The position numbers were made by a program, and so were the translations under genes. The notes beneath the pieces were generated by a model that worked only from the letters and a program-made list of their open reading frames with translations, did no database searches and was not told the origin of the DNA. This document shows, piece after piece, positions 14,858 to 23,947 of a DNA stretch of 40,002 nt. Position 1 is the first letter of the stretch. Each line of letters starts with the position of its first letter. Source of the stretch: Actinomycetota bacterium (lineage in GTDB: Bacteria > Actinomycetota > Acidimicrobiia > Acidimicrobiales > Ilumatobacteraceae); the NCBI GenBank assembly GCA_963169665.1, contig CAUJET010000100.1:1-40002 (forward strand). Reading direction: 5' to 3'.

Positions 14858-16291
14858 TCACGCGGTGAGGAACGGGAGCCGCTCGAAGCCGCTGCCGACC
14901 ACGGTGTCGGCGATCGCTCCCGACGGGTCGCCGCTCAGCCAGTCGAGCGCCGAGGCGTAGGCCGAGCGTGGGTCGACCACGGGCCGGAGGTCGCCGTCGA
15001 CGAGATCGCCGAGATCGATCGATCCGAACACCGTGGCGCCGTCCGTGCGCACGCCGCCACCCAGGACGAACAGCACCCCGGCCTTGCCGTGATCGGTGCC
15101 GCCGCTGCCGTTCTCGGCGACGCGACGCCCGAACTCGCTCGTGGTGATCACGAGCACGCGATCGGACATCCCGGCCTCGTCGATGCGCTGCTGGAACGCG
15201 GCGAGCCCCTGTGCGAGCTCGCCGAGCAGACCTGCGTGGGTGTCGAGTTGGTTCGCGTGCGTGTCGAAGCTGCCCATCGTGACGTGGACGACGCGCACGT
15301 CGGGCCGAGCGAGGATCAGCTCCGCCGCGACGGCCAACCGATCGGTGACCCGGTCACCGTCGCCCGGTGCGGAGCCCTCACCCGCCGCGGTGGCCACCGT
15401 GGCTGCCGTTGCGGCGAGCTCGGCGAAGACGTCGGTGGCGAGGCGGGCGGCGGCGTGCGCTCCGCCGAGCCCGGCCCACGCGTCCGCGAGTGCCGGGTCG
15501 CCGGTGGGGAGGACGAAGCGGTCGATCTCGCCGACGCCGACCGCCTGCACCCGTTCGGCCCGGAGCGCGGGCACGGCGCCGCCGAGCCCGACGGCCGGCA
15601 GCAGTGCGGACGAGGCGCGGGTCGGGTCGGTGCCGATGGCGGCCAGGTCGAGCCAGCGGCCGAGCCATCCGGTGCGGAACGTCTCACCTGGTGCCGCCGA
15701 CCACCACATGTCGAGCGCCGCGAAGTGGCTGCGGTCGGGCTGCTCGAACCCGATGCCTGCCACCAACCCGAGCCGGCCGTCGTCGAGGAAGGGTGCGAGC
15801 GGTGCGAGCGCTGGGTGGAGCCCGAGCGCGGTGTCGCCCGGGACGACGAGGAGCGAGTCGTCGGCCAGACCGAGCGAGGGCCGCGCGTCGTGGTACCCGC
15901 CCACCACCGGCACGAGGGTGTTCAGCGCGTCGTTGCCGCCACTGAGCTGCACGACGACGAGCACCCGGTCGGCGGTGGAGAGCGGCAGGACGGGAGCGGT
16001 CGTCGGTGTCGTGGGCACGGCCACGGCCGGATCGGGCACCGTCGGGGGTGTCGGTGTCGAGCTCGCCGGCGGCAGGGCGCGCGAGGACGACGGATCCGCC
16101 GAGCGGTCCGACCCGCCCGCGAGCCATGCCGCGACACCACCGGTGGTGATCACGAGGCCGCCCGCGCCGAGCAGGAGGGCCCGCCGTGAGAGGTGCGACC
16201 CGTGCGACCCGTCGATCGGTTCGGGCGGGTGCTGCGGGGGGAGCGGGGGGAGCGGGGGCGTGGTGGGCGAGGGGGGAGGAAGGGTGCTCAT
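14858..16291 (-). CDS. DUF1501 family exported protein
   Basis: 477 residues. The N-terminus begins with a Pro-rich segment followed by a Tat-like signal, SRRALLLGAGGLVITTGG, near residues 33-50, and a Ser/Thr/Pro-rich linker. The DUF1501 (sulfatase/phosphatase-like fold) domain then shows VVVQLSGGNDALNTLVPV, PDRSHFAALDMWWSA, VHVTMGSFDTHANQL, and TSEFGRRVAENGSGGTDHGKAG. These Asp/His residues match the metal-site pattern of the family. Function is not established; DUF1501 genes are usually paired with DUF1800, as here. The ATG at 16289-16291 has GGAG 11 nt upstream and lies 20 nt after the DUF1800 stop. An uncharacterised extracytoplasmic hydrolase is the likeliest role. Confidence 0.92.
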   Translation of the reverse strand: MSTLPPPSPTTPPLPPLPPQHPPEPIDGSHGSHLSRRALLLGAGGLVITTGGVAAWLAGGSDRSADPSSSRALPPASSTPTPPTVPDPAVAVPTTPTTAPVLPLSTADRVLVVVQLSGGNDALNTLVPVVGGYHDARPSLGLADDSLLVVPGDTALGLHPALAPLAPFLDDGRLGLVAGIGFEQPDRSHFAALDMWWSAAPGETFRTGWLGRWLDLAAIGTDPTRASSALLPAVGLGGAVPALRAERVQAVGVGEIDRFVLPTGDPALADAWAGLGGAHAAARLATDVFAELAATAATVATAAGEGSAPGDGDRVTDRLAVAAELILARPDVRVVHVTMGSFDTHANQLDTHAGLLGELAQGLAAFQQRIDEAGMSDRVLVITTSEFGRRVAENGSGGTDHGKAGVLFVLGGGVRTDGATVFGSIDLGDLVDGDLRPVVDPRSAYASALDWLSGDPSGAIADTVVGSGFERLPFLTA

Positions 16292-16311
16292 GGGTGTGTG
16301 CTCCGGGAGGA

Positions 16312-17580
16312 TCAGACGGTGACGAACTCGGGGGCGGTGAGGGCGAGCGCGAGGCGCGAGCGGGCGTCGGTGACCGCGGTGAGGGAGGTCGAGGACGTGT
16401 CGCTCCACGGGTCGGCCAGGCCGAGCAGCGCGCCCAGGTCGTTCGGGTCGCCCGACCCGGCGGCGTCGAGCACCGGTGCGTCGGCCGGAGTGGCTGCGGC
16501 GATCGACACCGCCAGCGTGAAACGGGCCACGACGGTCGAGGCGTTGTCCCATGCCGAGCCGGTCGGCCAGCCGCTCACGTTCGGTGCGAACCACGGCACC
16601 TGGCCGGCAGCGTTCAGCTGTGCGAACGCCGTGCGCGGGTCGAGCACGGCGCCGGTGCTGCGGAGGGCGGCGATGAGCCACGGGTAGGGCGCGCTCACCA
16701 CACCGCCGCCATCGACGCCGTCGGCGACGGCGAGGCAGAGCACTCGCACCGCCGCCTCGATCGAGCCATCGCCGGCTCGGAACGCCGTCGCCGCCGCCTC
16801 GACGGTGTCGACGTCGACCGCCGGGCCCACCACGGCGCGCGCGAGGTGGCTGGCGATCGTGGTGGCGAGGCCCGGCTGCACCCCGATCGCGGCGACCACC
16901 GACGACACGTCGTGCACGCCGTCGACGCCGAGATATCGCTGCGGCGTGTCGTCGTGGCGGCGCGGGACGAACGAGGCGGCGCCCGTCGCCCGTTGCACCC
17001 GCCAGCCCGACAACGCCCGAGCGCCGGCTGCGATGTCGGCCTCGGTGTAGGCGCCGTGCCCGAGCGTGAACAGCTCGAGCAGCTCGCGGCTGTAGTTCTC
17101 GTTCGGGGCGTCGCCGGTGGAGTCGTTGCCGTCGAGGTACAGCAGCATCGCCGGATCCGTCGTCACCGCAGCCACGAGCTCGCCGAACCCGCTGCGACCG
17201 AGCGATCGGAACAGGCGCAGCTGGTCGACCATCGATTGGGGGTTCTTCACCTCGGGTAGCGCGCTCACGAAATGGCCGTGCCAGAACCAGGTGAGCCAGT
17301 CGGTCAGCGGCGCATCGGCCGCCACGATCGCATCGGTCCACCGGGTGATCGCCGCGAGCGCGGTCCGACGTCGCGCGCCGCCGGGGTCGTCGGGCCCGAC
17401 CGTGTACGAGGTGTCGCCCCACGGGTCGGGCGGGGTGGCCGTCGTCAGCAGCCACTCCGCGACGCCACGGTCGTCGAGCGCCGCCACCTCCCCGAGCCGC
17501 TCCGGTCGGAGACCGAACCCCACCCGGCGGACGAGGCGGGCGGCGGCGGGTGTGAGTCTGACCTCGGCGGCGGATGACAT
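16312..17580 (-). CDS. DUF1800 family protein
   Basis: 422 residues with the family landmarks: VRRVGFGLRPERL near the N-terminus, LTWFWHGHFVSAL, MLLYLDGNDSTGDAPNENYSREL, in parts, LLELFTLGHGAYTE, and PNVSGWPTG. No signal peptide is obvious. The molecular function of DUF1800 is unknown; it almost always sits beside a DUF1501 gene, and the two are thought to act together. Here it lies between a PAP2-type membrane protein (56 nt upstream, same strand) and DUF1501 (20 nt downstream), which suggests one operon. The ATG start is followed at once by the conserved region, so the start is reasonable. Confidence 0.92.
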   Translation of the reverse strand: MSSAAEVRLTPAAARLVRRVGFGLRPERLGEVAALDDRGVAEWLLTTATPPDPWGDTSYTVGPDDPGGARRRTALAAITRWTDAIVAADAPLTDWLTWFWHGHFVSALPEVKNPQSMVDQLRLFRSLGRSGFGELVAAVTTDPAMLLYLDGNDSTGDAPNENYSRELLELFTLGHGAYTEADIAAGARALSGWRVQRATGAASFVPRRHDDTPQRYLGVDGVHDVSSVVAAIGVQPGLATTIASHLARAVVGPAVDVDTVEAAATAFRAGDGSIEAAVRVLCLAVADGVDGGGVVSAPYPWLIAALRSTGAVLDPRTAFAQLNAAGQVPWFAPNVSGWPTGSAWDNASTVVARFTLAVSIAAATPADAPVLDAAGSGDPNDLGALLGLADPWSDTSSTSLTAVTDARSRLALALTAPEFVTV

Positions 17581-17636
17581 GCCCGCAGCCTGCGCCCGAG
17601 ATGTGAGGGATGGATGAAGAGCCGGTGAGCCCCTGG

Positions 17637-19118
17637 TCAGGCGGGCGCAGCCTCGATCGCGACGGCCCGCGCACGACGGGCGACCACCACCGTGAGCAGA
17701 TCGTCGGGCCGATCGGCGAACGGCGCGAACCGGTCGAGGTGGGCGAGGCGGCCGGCCTGTCGCCGGTACTGGTCCGCCACGGCCATCGGGCGGACCGGCG
17801 CCAGCACACCTCGGCGGGCTCGCAGGTCGAACGCAGCCAGATGGTCGGCGCGCGCCACCAGCCGGACCGTGCCGTCGACATGCCGGGCGAGCAGGCGGGC
17901 GTACACCGCGTCGGCCGCATCGTCGTGACCATCGGTCCCCGTTCCCGCGAGCGCGTCGAGCAGCGAGCGGTCGAGCAGCACGACCGTCGGGTCGCGCGGG
18001 GCGAGGAACGGCCCGATCGGCCCGTCATCACCGTCATCACCGTCATCACCCTCGTCGCCGATCACCCGATCGGCCAGAGCGGGACCGCGGGCGGCGAGCA
18101 CAGCGGCCACGTCCCTCGTGCGCGCCGCACGTTCGATGCGGTGCCAGATCACGAACGACGCCGCCACCAGGGCCCACCCCACCAGCACGTCGATCACCCA
18201 GTGCTCGGCGAAGTAGACGAGCGCGAGCGCCATCGCGAGGGGGTACGCGAACAACAGGACGCGCCACCCGCGGCGCACCATGGGGAGGAAGAACACGACC
18301 ACGAACAGCGAGAACGCCGCATGCAACGACGGCATCGCCGCCACGACGTTGCTCCAGTCGAGTGCCACCCCCCAGTCGTGCACGAACCCGGTGAAGCCGA
18401 GGTCCAGGACCCCGCGCCGGACGTGGCGCACGAGGGGCTCGCCGACGCCGTAGCCGAACCGTTCGTCGCTCGCCATCCACGGCGGCACCGTCGGGAACAC
18501 CACGAACATCACACATGCGGTGATCACCACCGTCGCGAACCGGCGCATGTACCGCACCCACATGGTCCGGCTCACGGCCCACACCCCGGCGACGGCCATC
18601 ACGGGCACCACGAAATGTGAGTAGTACACGAGCGACAGCACCTGGTCGTACCAGCGCACGACGCCCGCCTCGTACCAGTGCTGCTGGAGCCACTCGGTCG
18701 GCTGTGCCCCGAGGAACAGCACCCGGTCGGCGCTGCGCACCACGTCGAGCTGCAGCGGCAGGCCGATACCGTCGGCGGCGCCCCGCGTGCTCTCGTACGC
18801 GAACCACATCCCGGCGTAGCAGACGGCGTCGCCGGCCACCTGCCCCCAGCGGCGCCACGGCTTGCCCACGAAGGCGCAGAGGAGGAACACCCCGACCGCC
18901 ACCCCGGCGGAGATCCGGTCGGTGACGAGACCGTGGACGCGTGACCACCACAGGTACGCGAGGGTGCACGCGCCCATCGCCACCACCCGCACGCGGTACC
19001 AGGGATCGTGCGGGACGAAGGGGAGCAGCGCCGACAGGGTCGGCATCGCCGGCACCGTCGAGGAGCTGGGCGACGGGGGCGAGGTGTCGTCGCTCGCGGG
19101 CGCTGCCTCGGCCGTCAT
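17637..19118 (-). CDS. PAP2-superfamily membrane protein with unusual C-terminal extension
   Basis: 493 residues. After a Ser/Pro-rich N-terminus come about six or seven membrane helices (roughly 40-340). PAP2_3-type catalytic motifs are present: MPSLHAAFSLF with the catalytic His, and AEHWVIDVLVGW with the second His and Asp. Family knowledge: PAP2_3 proteins include lipid phosphatases and phosphoinositol-ceramide or phosphatidylinositol-type head-group transferases. The last 140 or so residues are soluble, start with a GDDGDDGDDG stretch, and contain VVLLDRSLLDALAG and ADAVYARLLARHVDGTVRLVAR. I do not recognise this part. The ATG at 19116-19118 follows a TAGCGT -10 by 8 nt. It leads the DUF1800-DUF1501 pair. 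Confidence 0.85.
   Translation of the reverse strand: MTAEAAPASDDTSPPSPSSSTVPAMPTLSALLPFVPHDPWYRVRVVAMGACTLAYLWWSRVHGLVTDRISAGVAVGVFLLCAFVGKPWRRWGQVAGDAVCYAGMWFAYESTRGAADGIGLPLQLDVVRSADRVLFLGAQPTEWLQQHWYEAGVVRWYDQVLSLVYYSHFVVPVMAVAGVWAVSRTMWVRYMRRFATVVITACVMFVVFPTVPPWMASDERFGYGVGEPLVRHVRRGVLDLGFTGFVHDWGVALDWSNVVAAMPSLHAAFSLFVVVFFLPMVRRGWRVLLFAYPLAMALALVYFAEHWVIDVLVGWALVAASFVIWHRIERAARTRDVAAVLAARGPALADRVIGDEGDDGDDGDDGPIGPFLAPRDPTVVLLDRSLLDALAGTGTDGHDDAADAVYARLLARHVDGTVRLVARADHLAAFDLRARRGVLAPVRPMAVADQYRRQAGRLAHLDRFAPFADRPDDLLTVVVARRARAVAIEAAPA
18022..18048. repeat. Three tandem 9-bp repeats in the PAP2 gene
   Basis: CCGTCATCA occurs three times in a row, coding Gly-Asp-Asp units at the junction between the membrane part and the C-terminal extension. 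It keeps the frame and probably forms a flexible acidic hinge. Confidence 0.88.
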
Positions 19119-19126
19119 GTGGGCCG

Positions 19127-19132
19127 ACGCTA
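19127..19132 (-). promoter_or_regulatory. Putative -10 element (TAGCGT) of the PAP2-DUF1800-DUF1501 unit
   Basis: TAGCGT ends 8 nt before the ATG and sits in GGGTAGCGT, identical to the cytidylyltransferase promoter core. This suggests a leaderless transcript. Confidence 0.45.
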
Positions 19133-19215
19133 CCCAGCTGCGAGCGCGGCGTTCCGGCACTCGCACGTGAGCCCGATCGGCACCACCCGCTCGCCGCGTC
19201 TGCAACGATCGGACG

Positions 19216-20589
19216 ATGGCCATCGGAACCGCCCACGCCCCCGCAGCACCGAACGCGTCGACCGAGCTGGTGCAGCACCTGATCCGCCTCGGCTGCGTGA
19301 ACACCGGACACGCCGACTCCGGTGACGAGACCCGCGCCGCCGAACTGCTCACCGCGGTGGTCGACCTGCCCGGGGTGGAGCTGCAGTCGATCGGGCCGCT
19401 CGCGAACCGGCAGTCGCTGGTCGCCCGATTGCCGGGCACCGACCCGACGGCGCCGACGCTCCTGCTCCTCGGTCACACCGACGTGGTGCCGGCCGACCCT
19501 GCCGACTGGCGGCACGATCCGTTCGGTGGCGAACTGATCGACGGGTGGGTGTGGGGCCGCGGCGCGATCGACATGCTCTGCGTGACCGCGTCGATGGCCG
19601 TCGCCTTCGCCGAACTCGCCCGCCGTCGCGTCGCACTGCCGGGCACCGTGGTGTTCGCTGCGGTGGCCGACGAGGAGGCAGGCGGCCACGCCGGCGCGGA
19701 CTGGCTGCTGCAGCACCACCGCGACGCGGTGATGGCCGACTACGTGCTCACCGAGTGTGGCGGCACGCCCATGCACACGGCGTCGGGGATGCGCCTCCCG
19801 GTGCTGGTTGCCGAGAAGGGCGCCGCGTGGTGCCGTCTGGTCGTGCACGGAACGTCCGGTCACGGCTCGACGCCGCTCATCGGCGACAACGCCCTCGTCC
19901 GCGCCGCCGAAGTGATCCGTCGCCTGGCCGCGTACCGGCCGCTCGGCGTCATCCACGACACCTGGCGCGGCTACGTGGAGGCGATGGGGTTCGATCCTGA
20001 GCTGCGGTCGATCCTGCTCGACCCGAGCGCGATCACCGAGTGGGCGACGACACATCCCGACCGCGGCTTCGCCGCCGACTGCCACGCCTGCACCCACCTC
20101 ACGATCTCGCCGAACGTCGCCCGCGCCGACGGCAAGACGAACACGATCCCGGGCAGCGTGGAGCTGGAGGTCGACATCCGGACGTTGCCCGGCCAGACGA
20201 TCGACCATGTGCGCGCCGTGCTGGCCGACCTGCTCGGCGAGCTCGCCGCGTTCGTCGAGATCGAGTTCATGGACGAGAAGTGGGCGACGGCCACGGCGTC
20301 GCCGGTCGATTCGCCCTTGTGGCGCTCGATCGAACGGGCCTCGGCGTCGGTGTATCCCGATGCCCGATGCGTTCCGGCGATCACGCCCGGCGGCACCGAC
20401 GCCCGATTCTTCCGTGACCACGGCTGCACGTCGTACGGGTACGGCCTGTTCTCGAGCGATCTGAGCTATGACGACTACGTCGCGATGTTCCACGCGAAGG
20501 ACGAGCGGGTGGACGTGCACTCGCTGGGGCTCATGGAACAGCTGTGGGCCGACCTCGCCGTCGACCTGCTCGCCGACCAGCGCCGCTGA
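19216..20589 (+). CDS. M20 family metallopeptidase (dipeptidase/deacylase type)
   Basis: 457 residues. Metal-site motifs are in order: GHTDVVPAD (first His and Asp), RGAIDM (bridging Asp), ADEEAGG (catalytic and metal Glu), LTECGG, and FHAKDERV with the last His near the C-terminus. The dimerisation domain is in the middle (SGHGSTPLIGDNALV). Family knowledge: these dinuclear zinc enzymes hydrolyse dipeptides, N-acyl amino acids or carbamoyl compounds in the cytoplasm; the exact substrate cannot be predicted. There is no signal peptide. The ATG at 19216 is divergent from the PAP2 operon. No strong Shine-Dalgarno is present and the upstream AACGAT is a weak -10 candidate. Confidence 0.9.
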   Translation: MAIGTAHAPAAPNASTELVQHLIRLGCVNTGHADSGDETRAAELLTAVVDLPGVELQSIGPLANRQSLVARLPGTDPTAPTLLLLGHTDVVPADPADWRHDPFGGELIDGWVWGRGAIDMLCVTASMAVAFAELARRRVALPGTVVFAAVADEEAGGHAGADWLLQHHRDAVMADYVLTECGGTPMHTASGMRLPVLVAEKGAAWCRLVVHGTSGHGSTPLIGDNALVRAAEVIRRLAAYRPLGVIHDTWRGYVEAMGFDPELRSILLDPSAITEWATTHPDRGFAADCHACTHLTISPNVARADGKTNTIPGSVELEVDIRTLPGQTIDHVRAVLADLLGELAAFVEIEFMDEKWATATASPVDSPLWRSIERASASVYPDARCVPAITPGGTDARFFRDHGCTSYGYGLFSSDLSYDDYVAMFHAKDERVDVHSLGLMEQLWADLAVDLLADQRR

Positions 20590-20641
20590 CCCGTCCCATC
20601 GCCTCGACACGATCCACGCCAGGAAACGATCCCGGGAACGA

Positions 20642-20676
20642 CGACGGCCGGCGGCGCTGAGCGCCACCGGCCGTCG
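20642..20676. terminator. Strong bidirectional hairpin between M20 and coxM
   Basis: CGACGGCCGG-C-GGCGC, loop TGA, GCGCC-A-CCGGCCGTCG: fifteen pairs with a single C/A mismatch. It stands between two convergent genes and has no U-tract on either side, the usual actinobacterial form. Confidence 0.75.
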
Positions 20677-20707
20677 CACACCCCCTCGGTGTGAACCGTC
20701 GTTCGAG

Positions 20708-21532
20708 CTACTTGCTCGACTCCTCCAACGCCCGGCGGACGAGCACCTTGGCCAGGTGCACGCGGTACTCGACCGATGCGTTCAGGTCCTTCTGCGGATC
20801 GGCGTCGGCAGCGGCCAGTTCGGCGGCGTCGGCCACCGAGGCGCCCGACGAGATCGCGCTTGCCACACTCGTCGCGAGCACCGGCGTGGAGCCCATGTTC
20901 ACCAGGCCCACGCCGCTGTCGTTGCCACGACGCCATGCCGCGACACCGACGATCGCCCAGTCCTGGGCACGGCGGTTGAACTTCTGGAAGCTCCAACCCG
21001 CACCGTTCATCTTCGGCACGCGGATCTCGGTCAGCATCTCGTCCGGCTCGAGCGAGGTGGTGAAGAAGCCCTGGAAGAAGTCGGCGGCGGCGATCTCACG
21101 GGTGCCGTTCGGACCCTGGGCGATGTACGTGGCCCCGAGCGCCAGCGTGGTGGCCGGCAGGTCGCTGGCCGAGTCGCTGTGGGCGATCGAACCGCCGATC
21201 GTGCCGCGGTGACGCACCTGCGGGTCACCCACGTGGCTCGCCGCGTGCGCCAGCAGGGGCACGTGCTCGGCGAGGATCGAGCTCTTCTCGACATCCATGT
21301 GCCGGGTGAGCGCACCGATGGCGATGTGGTCGCCCGCGTCGCGGATGTACGACAGGTCGGCGAGACGGCCGATGTCGACGAGGACGCTGGGCTGGGCCAT
21401 GCGGAGCTTCATCATCGGGAGCAGGCTGTGCCCGCCGGCGATGAACTTTGCGTCCTCGCCGTGCTGACCGATGAGGCTGATGGCGTGTTCGGCCGACTCG
21501 GCGCGGACGTAGTCGAATGCTGCGGGGATCAC
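20708..21532 (-). CDS. coxM: CoxM-like FAD-binding medium subunit
   Basis: 274 residues. FAD-binding motifs of the molybdopterin dehydrogenase family are clear: AGGHSLLPMMKLRMAQP near residues 33-49, and HRGTIGGSIAHSDSASDLP in the second FAD-contact region. The protein ends with the CO-dehydrogenase flavoprotein C-terminal domain. Family knowledge: the subunit passes electrons from the iron-sulfur subunit through FAD to the acceptor. The GTG at 21530-21532 overlaps the TGA of coxL (GTGA), so L and M are translated together. It is third in the order S-L-M, which is that of form II rather than form I (M-S-L) enzymes. Confidence 0.93.
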   Translation of the reverse strand: MIPAAFDYVRAESAEHAISLIGQHGEDAKFIAGGHSLLPMMKLRMAQPSVLVDIGRLADLSYIRDAGDHIAIGALTRHMDVEKSSILAEHVPLLAHAASHVGDPQVRHRGTIGGSIAHSDSASDLPATTLALGATYIAQGPNGTREIAAADFFQGFFTTSLEPDEMLTEIRVPKMNGAGWSFQKFNRRAQDWAIVGVAAWRRGNDSGVGLVNMGSTPVLATSVASAISSGASVADAAELAAADADPQKDLNASVEYRVHLAKVLVRRALEESSK

Positions 21533-23925
21533 TTCATTGCTCCTTGGGCGGATTGGATGGTCTTCCAGACGGTCTGCGGGCTGGCCGGCATCGGCATGTC
21601 GGTGACACCGAGGCCGGAGAGTGCGTCGACGATGGCGTTGATGACCGCGGGTGCGGCCCCGATCGTGCCAGCTTCGCCGATCCCCTTCACGCCCAACGGG
21701 TTGGTCGGGGAGGGGGTGATGGTGTGGCCGAGGGTGATCGACGGGACGTCGCTCGCGGCCGGGACGAGGTACTCGGCGAGGTTCGTCGCCTTCGGCTGGC
21801 CGTCCTCGTCGAACACGGCCTCCTCGTACAGTGCCTGGGCGAGACCCTGCACGACGCCGCCGTGCACCTGGCCGTCGACGATGAGCGGGTTCACCTGGTT
21901 GCCGCAGTCGTCGACCGCGACATAGGTGAGCACCTCGACGTCGCCGGTCTCGGTGTCGACCTCGACCACGCAGATGTGCGTGCCGAACGGCCACGAGAAG
22001 TTCGGCGGGTCGTAGGTGACCTGGGCCTCGAGGTTGGGTTCGAGACCGTCGGGCAGGTTGTGTGCCGTGAAGGCCTCGAAGGCGATGGCGGCGAGCGGCA
22101 TCGCCTTGTCGGGCGATCCCTTCACCGAGAAGCTGCCTGCCACGAACTCGAGGTCGTCCTCGTTGGCCTCGAGCTGGTGCGCTGCGATCTTCTTGGCCTT
22201 GTCGATCACCTTGTCACACGCCATCGCCACGGCCACGCCGCCCACGGGCAGCGAGCGCGACCCATAGGTGTCGAGGCCGAGCGGGGCGATCGCCGTGTCG
22301 CTGTGCAGCACGTCGACGTCGTCGGGATCGACGCCCATCTTCTCGGCGACGATCATGCTCCACGCGGTCTCGTGGCCCTGACCGTGCGGTGCCGTGCCGG
22401 TGACCACCTGGATCTTGTTGGTGGGCAGCACACGCACCGTGGCGGCCTCCCAGCCGCCGGCGGAGTAGTTGAGCGAGGCGAGCACCCGTGACGGGGCGAG
22501 GCCGCACATCTCGAAGTAGCTGCTGATGCCGATGCCGAGGCGCTTGGTCGCTCCCTCGACGTTCTGGGCCTGCTGGCGTGCCCGCAGCCCGGTGTAGTCC
22601 GCGAGCTCGCAGGCCTTGTCGGCGGCGAGTTCGTGGTCGCCGCTGTCGTAGGTGAGGCCGCTGAACGCGAGGTACGGGAACTGCTCCTTGCGGATGAAGT
22701 TGCGCTTGCGCAGCTCGAGCGGATCGATGCCGATCTTCGAGGCCAGCGCGTCCATCGCCCGCTCGATCGCATACGTCGCCTCGGGACGGCCGGCGCCGCG
22801 ATAGGCGTCGGTGGGCGTGAGCGTGGTGAACACCGAGGTGCAGCTGAAGTCGTACGCGACCGGGAGGTCGTAGACACCGGCGTACAGGAACGCCCCGAGG
22901 ATCGGGATGCCCGGCGTGACCAGCTGCAGGTAGGCGCCCATGTCGGCGAGCAGCCGCACCCGCACCGCGGTGAGCTTGCCGTCGGCGTCGGCGGCGAGCT
23001 CGATGTGCTGACGCTGTGCCCGGCCGTGGATCGTGGCCTGGGTGTTCTCGGTACGCTCCTCGTTCCACCGCACCGGCACCTTGTGCTTGCGCGCCAGCGC
23101 GGTGCACAGCAACTCCTCGGCGTAGACGTTGAGCTTGGCGCCGAACCCGCCGCCGACGGTGGGAGCCACCACGCGCAGCTGGTGCTCGGGGATGCCGAGC
23201 GTGATGGCCGTCATCACCTTCAGGATGTGTGGCACCTGGGTGGAGCTGTACAGGGTGATGTCACCGCCGAAGGGCTGGGGCACCGCGGCGACCGCACGCG
23301 GCTCCATCGCCATCGGGATGAGCCGCTGGTGCACGTAGTGCTCGCTCACCGTGTAGGCCGCCTCGGCGAAGGCCCGGTCGACCTGACCCTCGGCACCCTC
23401 GCACTTCAGGTCCCACGTGTAGCTCTTGTTGGTGCCCAGCTCGTCGTGGATGACCACCCGGTCGCTCAGGGCGTCCTCGAGGTCGACCACGGCCGGCAGC
23501 GGCTCGTACGCGACGTCGATCGCTTCGAGCGCGTCCCGAGCGGCGGCATCGCTGGTGGCGAGCACGCACGCCACGCCGTCGCCGACGTAGGCGGCCTTGG
23601 CCACGGCGAGCGGGGAGTGCGCCGGGTTCTTCATGTCCGCCGTGACCGGCCAGGCGCACGGCATCGGCCCGGCCCACAGCGGCACCAGGTCGGCGCCGCT
23701 GTATGCGGCCACCACGCCGGGCATCGCGAGCGCGGCGCTGACGTCGACGCTCAGGATGCGGGCATGGGCGTAGGGGCTGCGCAGCACAGCGAGGTGCAGC
23801 GCGCCGGGGATGTTCAAGTCGTTGGTGTACTTCGCTTCACCGGTGAGCAGCGCAGGGTCTTCCTTGCGCAGACGGCGCTTCCCCAGCACCGTGTTCGCCG
23901 GTGTGGCGGCGTCGGTCATCGTCAT
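21529..23925 (-). CDS. coxL: Form II CoxL-like molybdopterin large subunit
   Basis: 798 residues of the xanthine oxidase/CO dehydrogenase large-subunit family. Key pieces are GKRRLRKEDPALLTGEAKY, VGGGFGAKLNVYAEE, the active-site loop AYRGAGR at residues 374-380, PHGQGHETAW, and GVKGIGEAGTIGAAPAVINA with the Glu expected near the molybdenum. Form I CO dehydrogenases have AYRCSFR, with the copper-binding Cys; this protein lacks that Cys. Family knowledge: form II enzymes are not proven CO oxidisers and may act on aldehydes, purines or other heterocycles. The ATG at 23923-23925 follows a GGGAGGGGG ribosome site. The gene lies 22 nt after coxS and overlaps coxM. Confidence 0.94.
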   Translation of the reverse strand: MTMTDAATPANTVLGKRRLRKEDPALLTGEAKYTNDLNIPGALHLAVLRSPYAHARILSVDVSAALAMPGVVAAYSGADLVPLWAGPMPCAWPVTADMKNPAHSPLAVAKAAYVGDGVACVLATSDAAARDALEAIDVAYEPLPAVVDLEDALSDRVVIHDELGTNKSYTWDLKCEGAEGQVDRAFAEAAYTVSEHYVHQRLIPMAMEPRAVAAVPQPFGGDITLYSSTQVPHILKVMTAITLGIPEHQLRVVAPTVGGGFGAKLNVYAEELLCTALARKHKVPVRWNEERTENTQATIHGRAQRQHIELAADADGKLTAVRVRLLADMGAYLQLVTPGIPILGAFLYAGVYDLPVAYDFSCTSVFTTLTPTDAYRGAGRPEATYAIERAMDALASKIGIDPLELRKRNFIRKEQFPYLAFSGLTYDSGDHELAADKACELADYTGLRARQQAQNVEGATKRLGIGISSYFEMCGLAPSRVLASLNYSAGGWEAATVRVLPTNKIQVVTGTAPHGQGHETAWSMIVAEKMGVDPDDVDVLHSDTAIAPLGLDTYGSRSLPVGGVAVAMACDKVIDKAKKIAAHQLEANEDDLEFVAGSFSVKGSPDKAMPLAAIAFEAFTAHNLPDGLEPNLEAQVTYDPPNFSWPFGTHICVVEVDTETGDVEVLTYVAVDDCGNQVNPLIVDGQVHGGVVQGLAQALYEEAVFDEDGQPKATNLAEYLVPAASDVPSITLGHTITPSPTNPLGVKGIGEAGTIGAAPAVINAIVDALSGLGVTDMPMPASPQTVWKTIQSAQGAMK

Positions 23926-23947
23926 GTCGGGCCCCCTCCCGATCAGG

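Noticed and set aside
16292..18049. N-terminal extension of the DUF1501 protein
   Set aside because: It is the other-frame reading of DUF1800 and PAP2. The ATG at 16291 with a Tat-like signal is the natural start.
21529..23925. Form I CO dehydrogenase
   Set aside because: The active-site loop is AYRGAGR rather than AYRCSFR and the gene order is S-L-M, so a true CO-oxidising form I enzyme is not supported.
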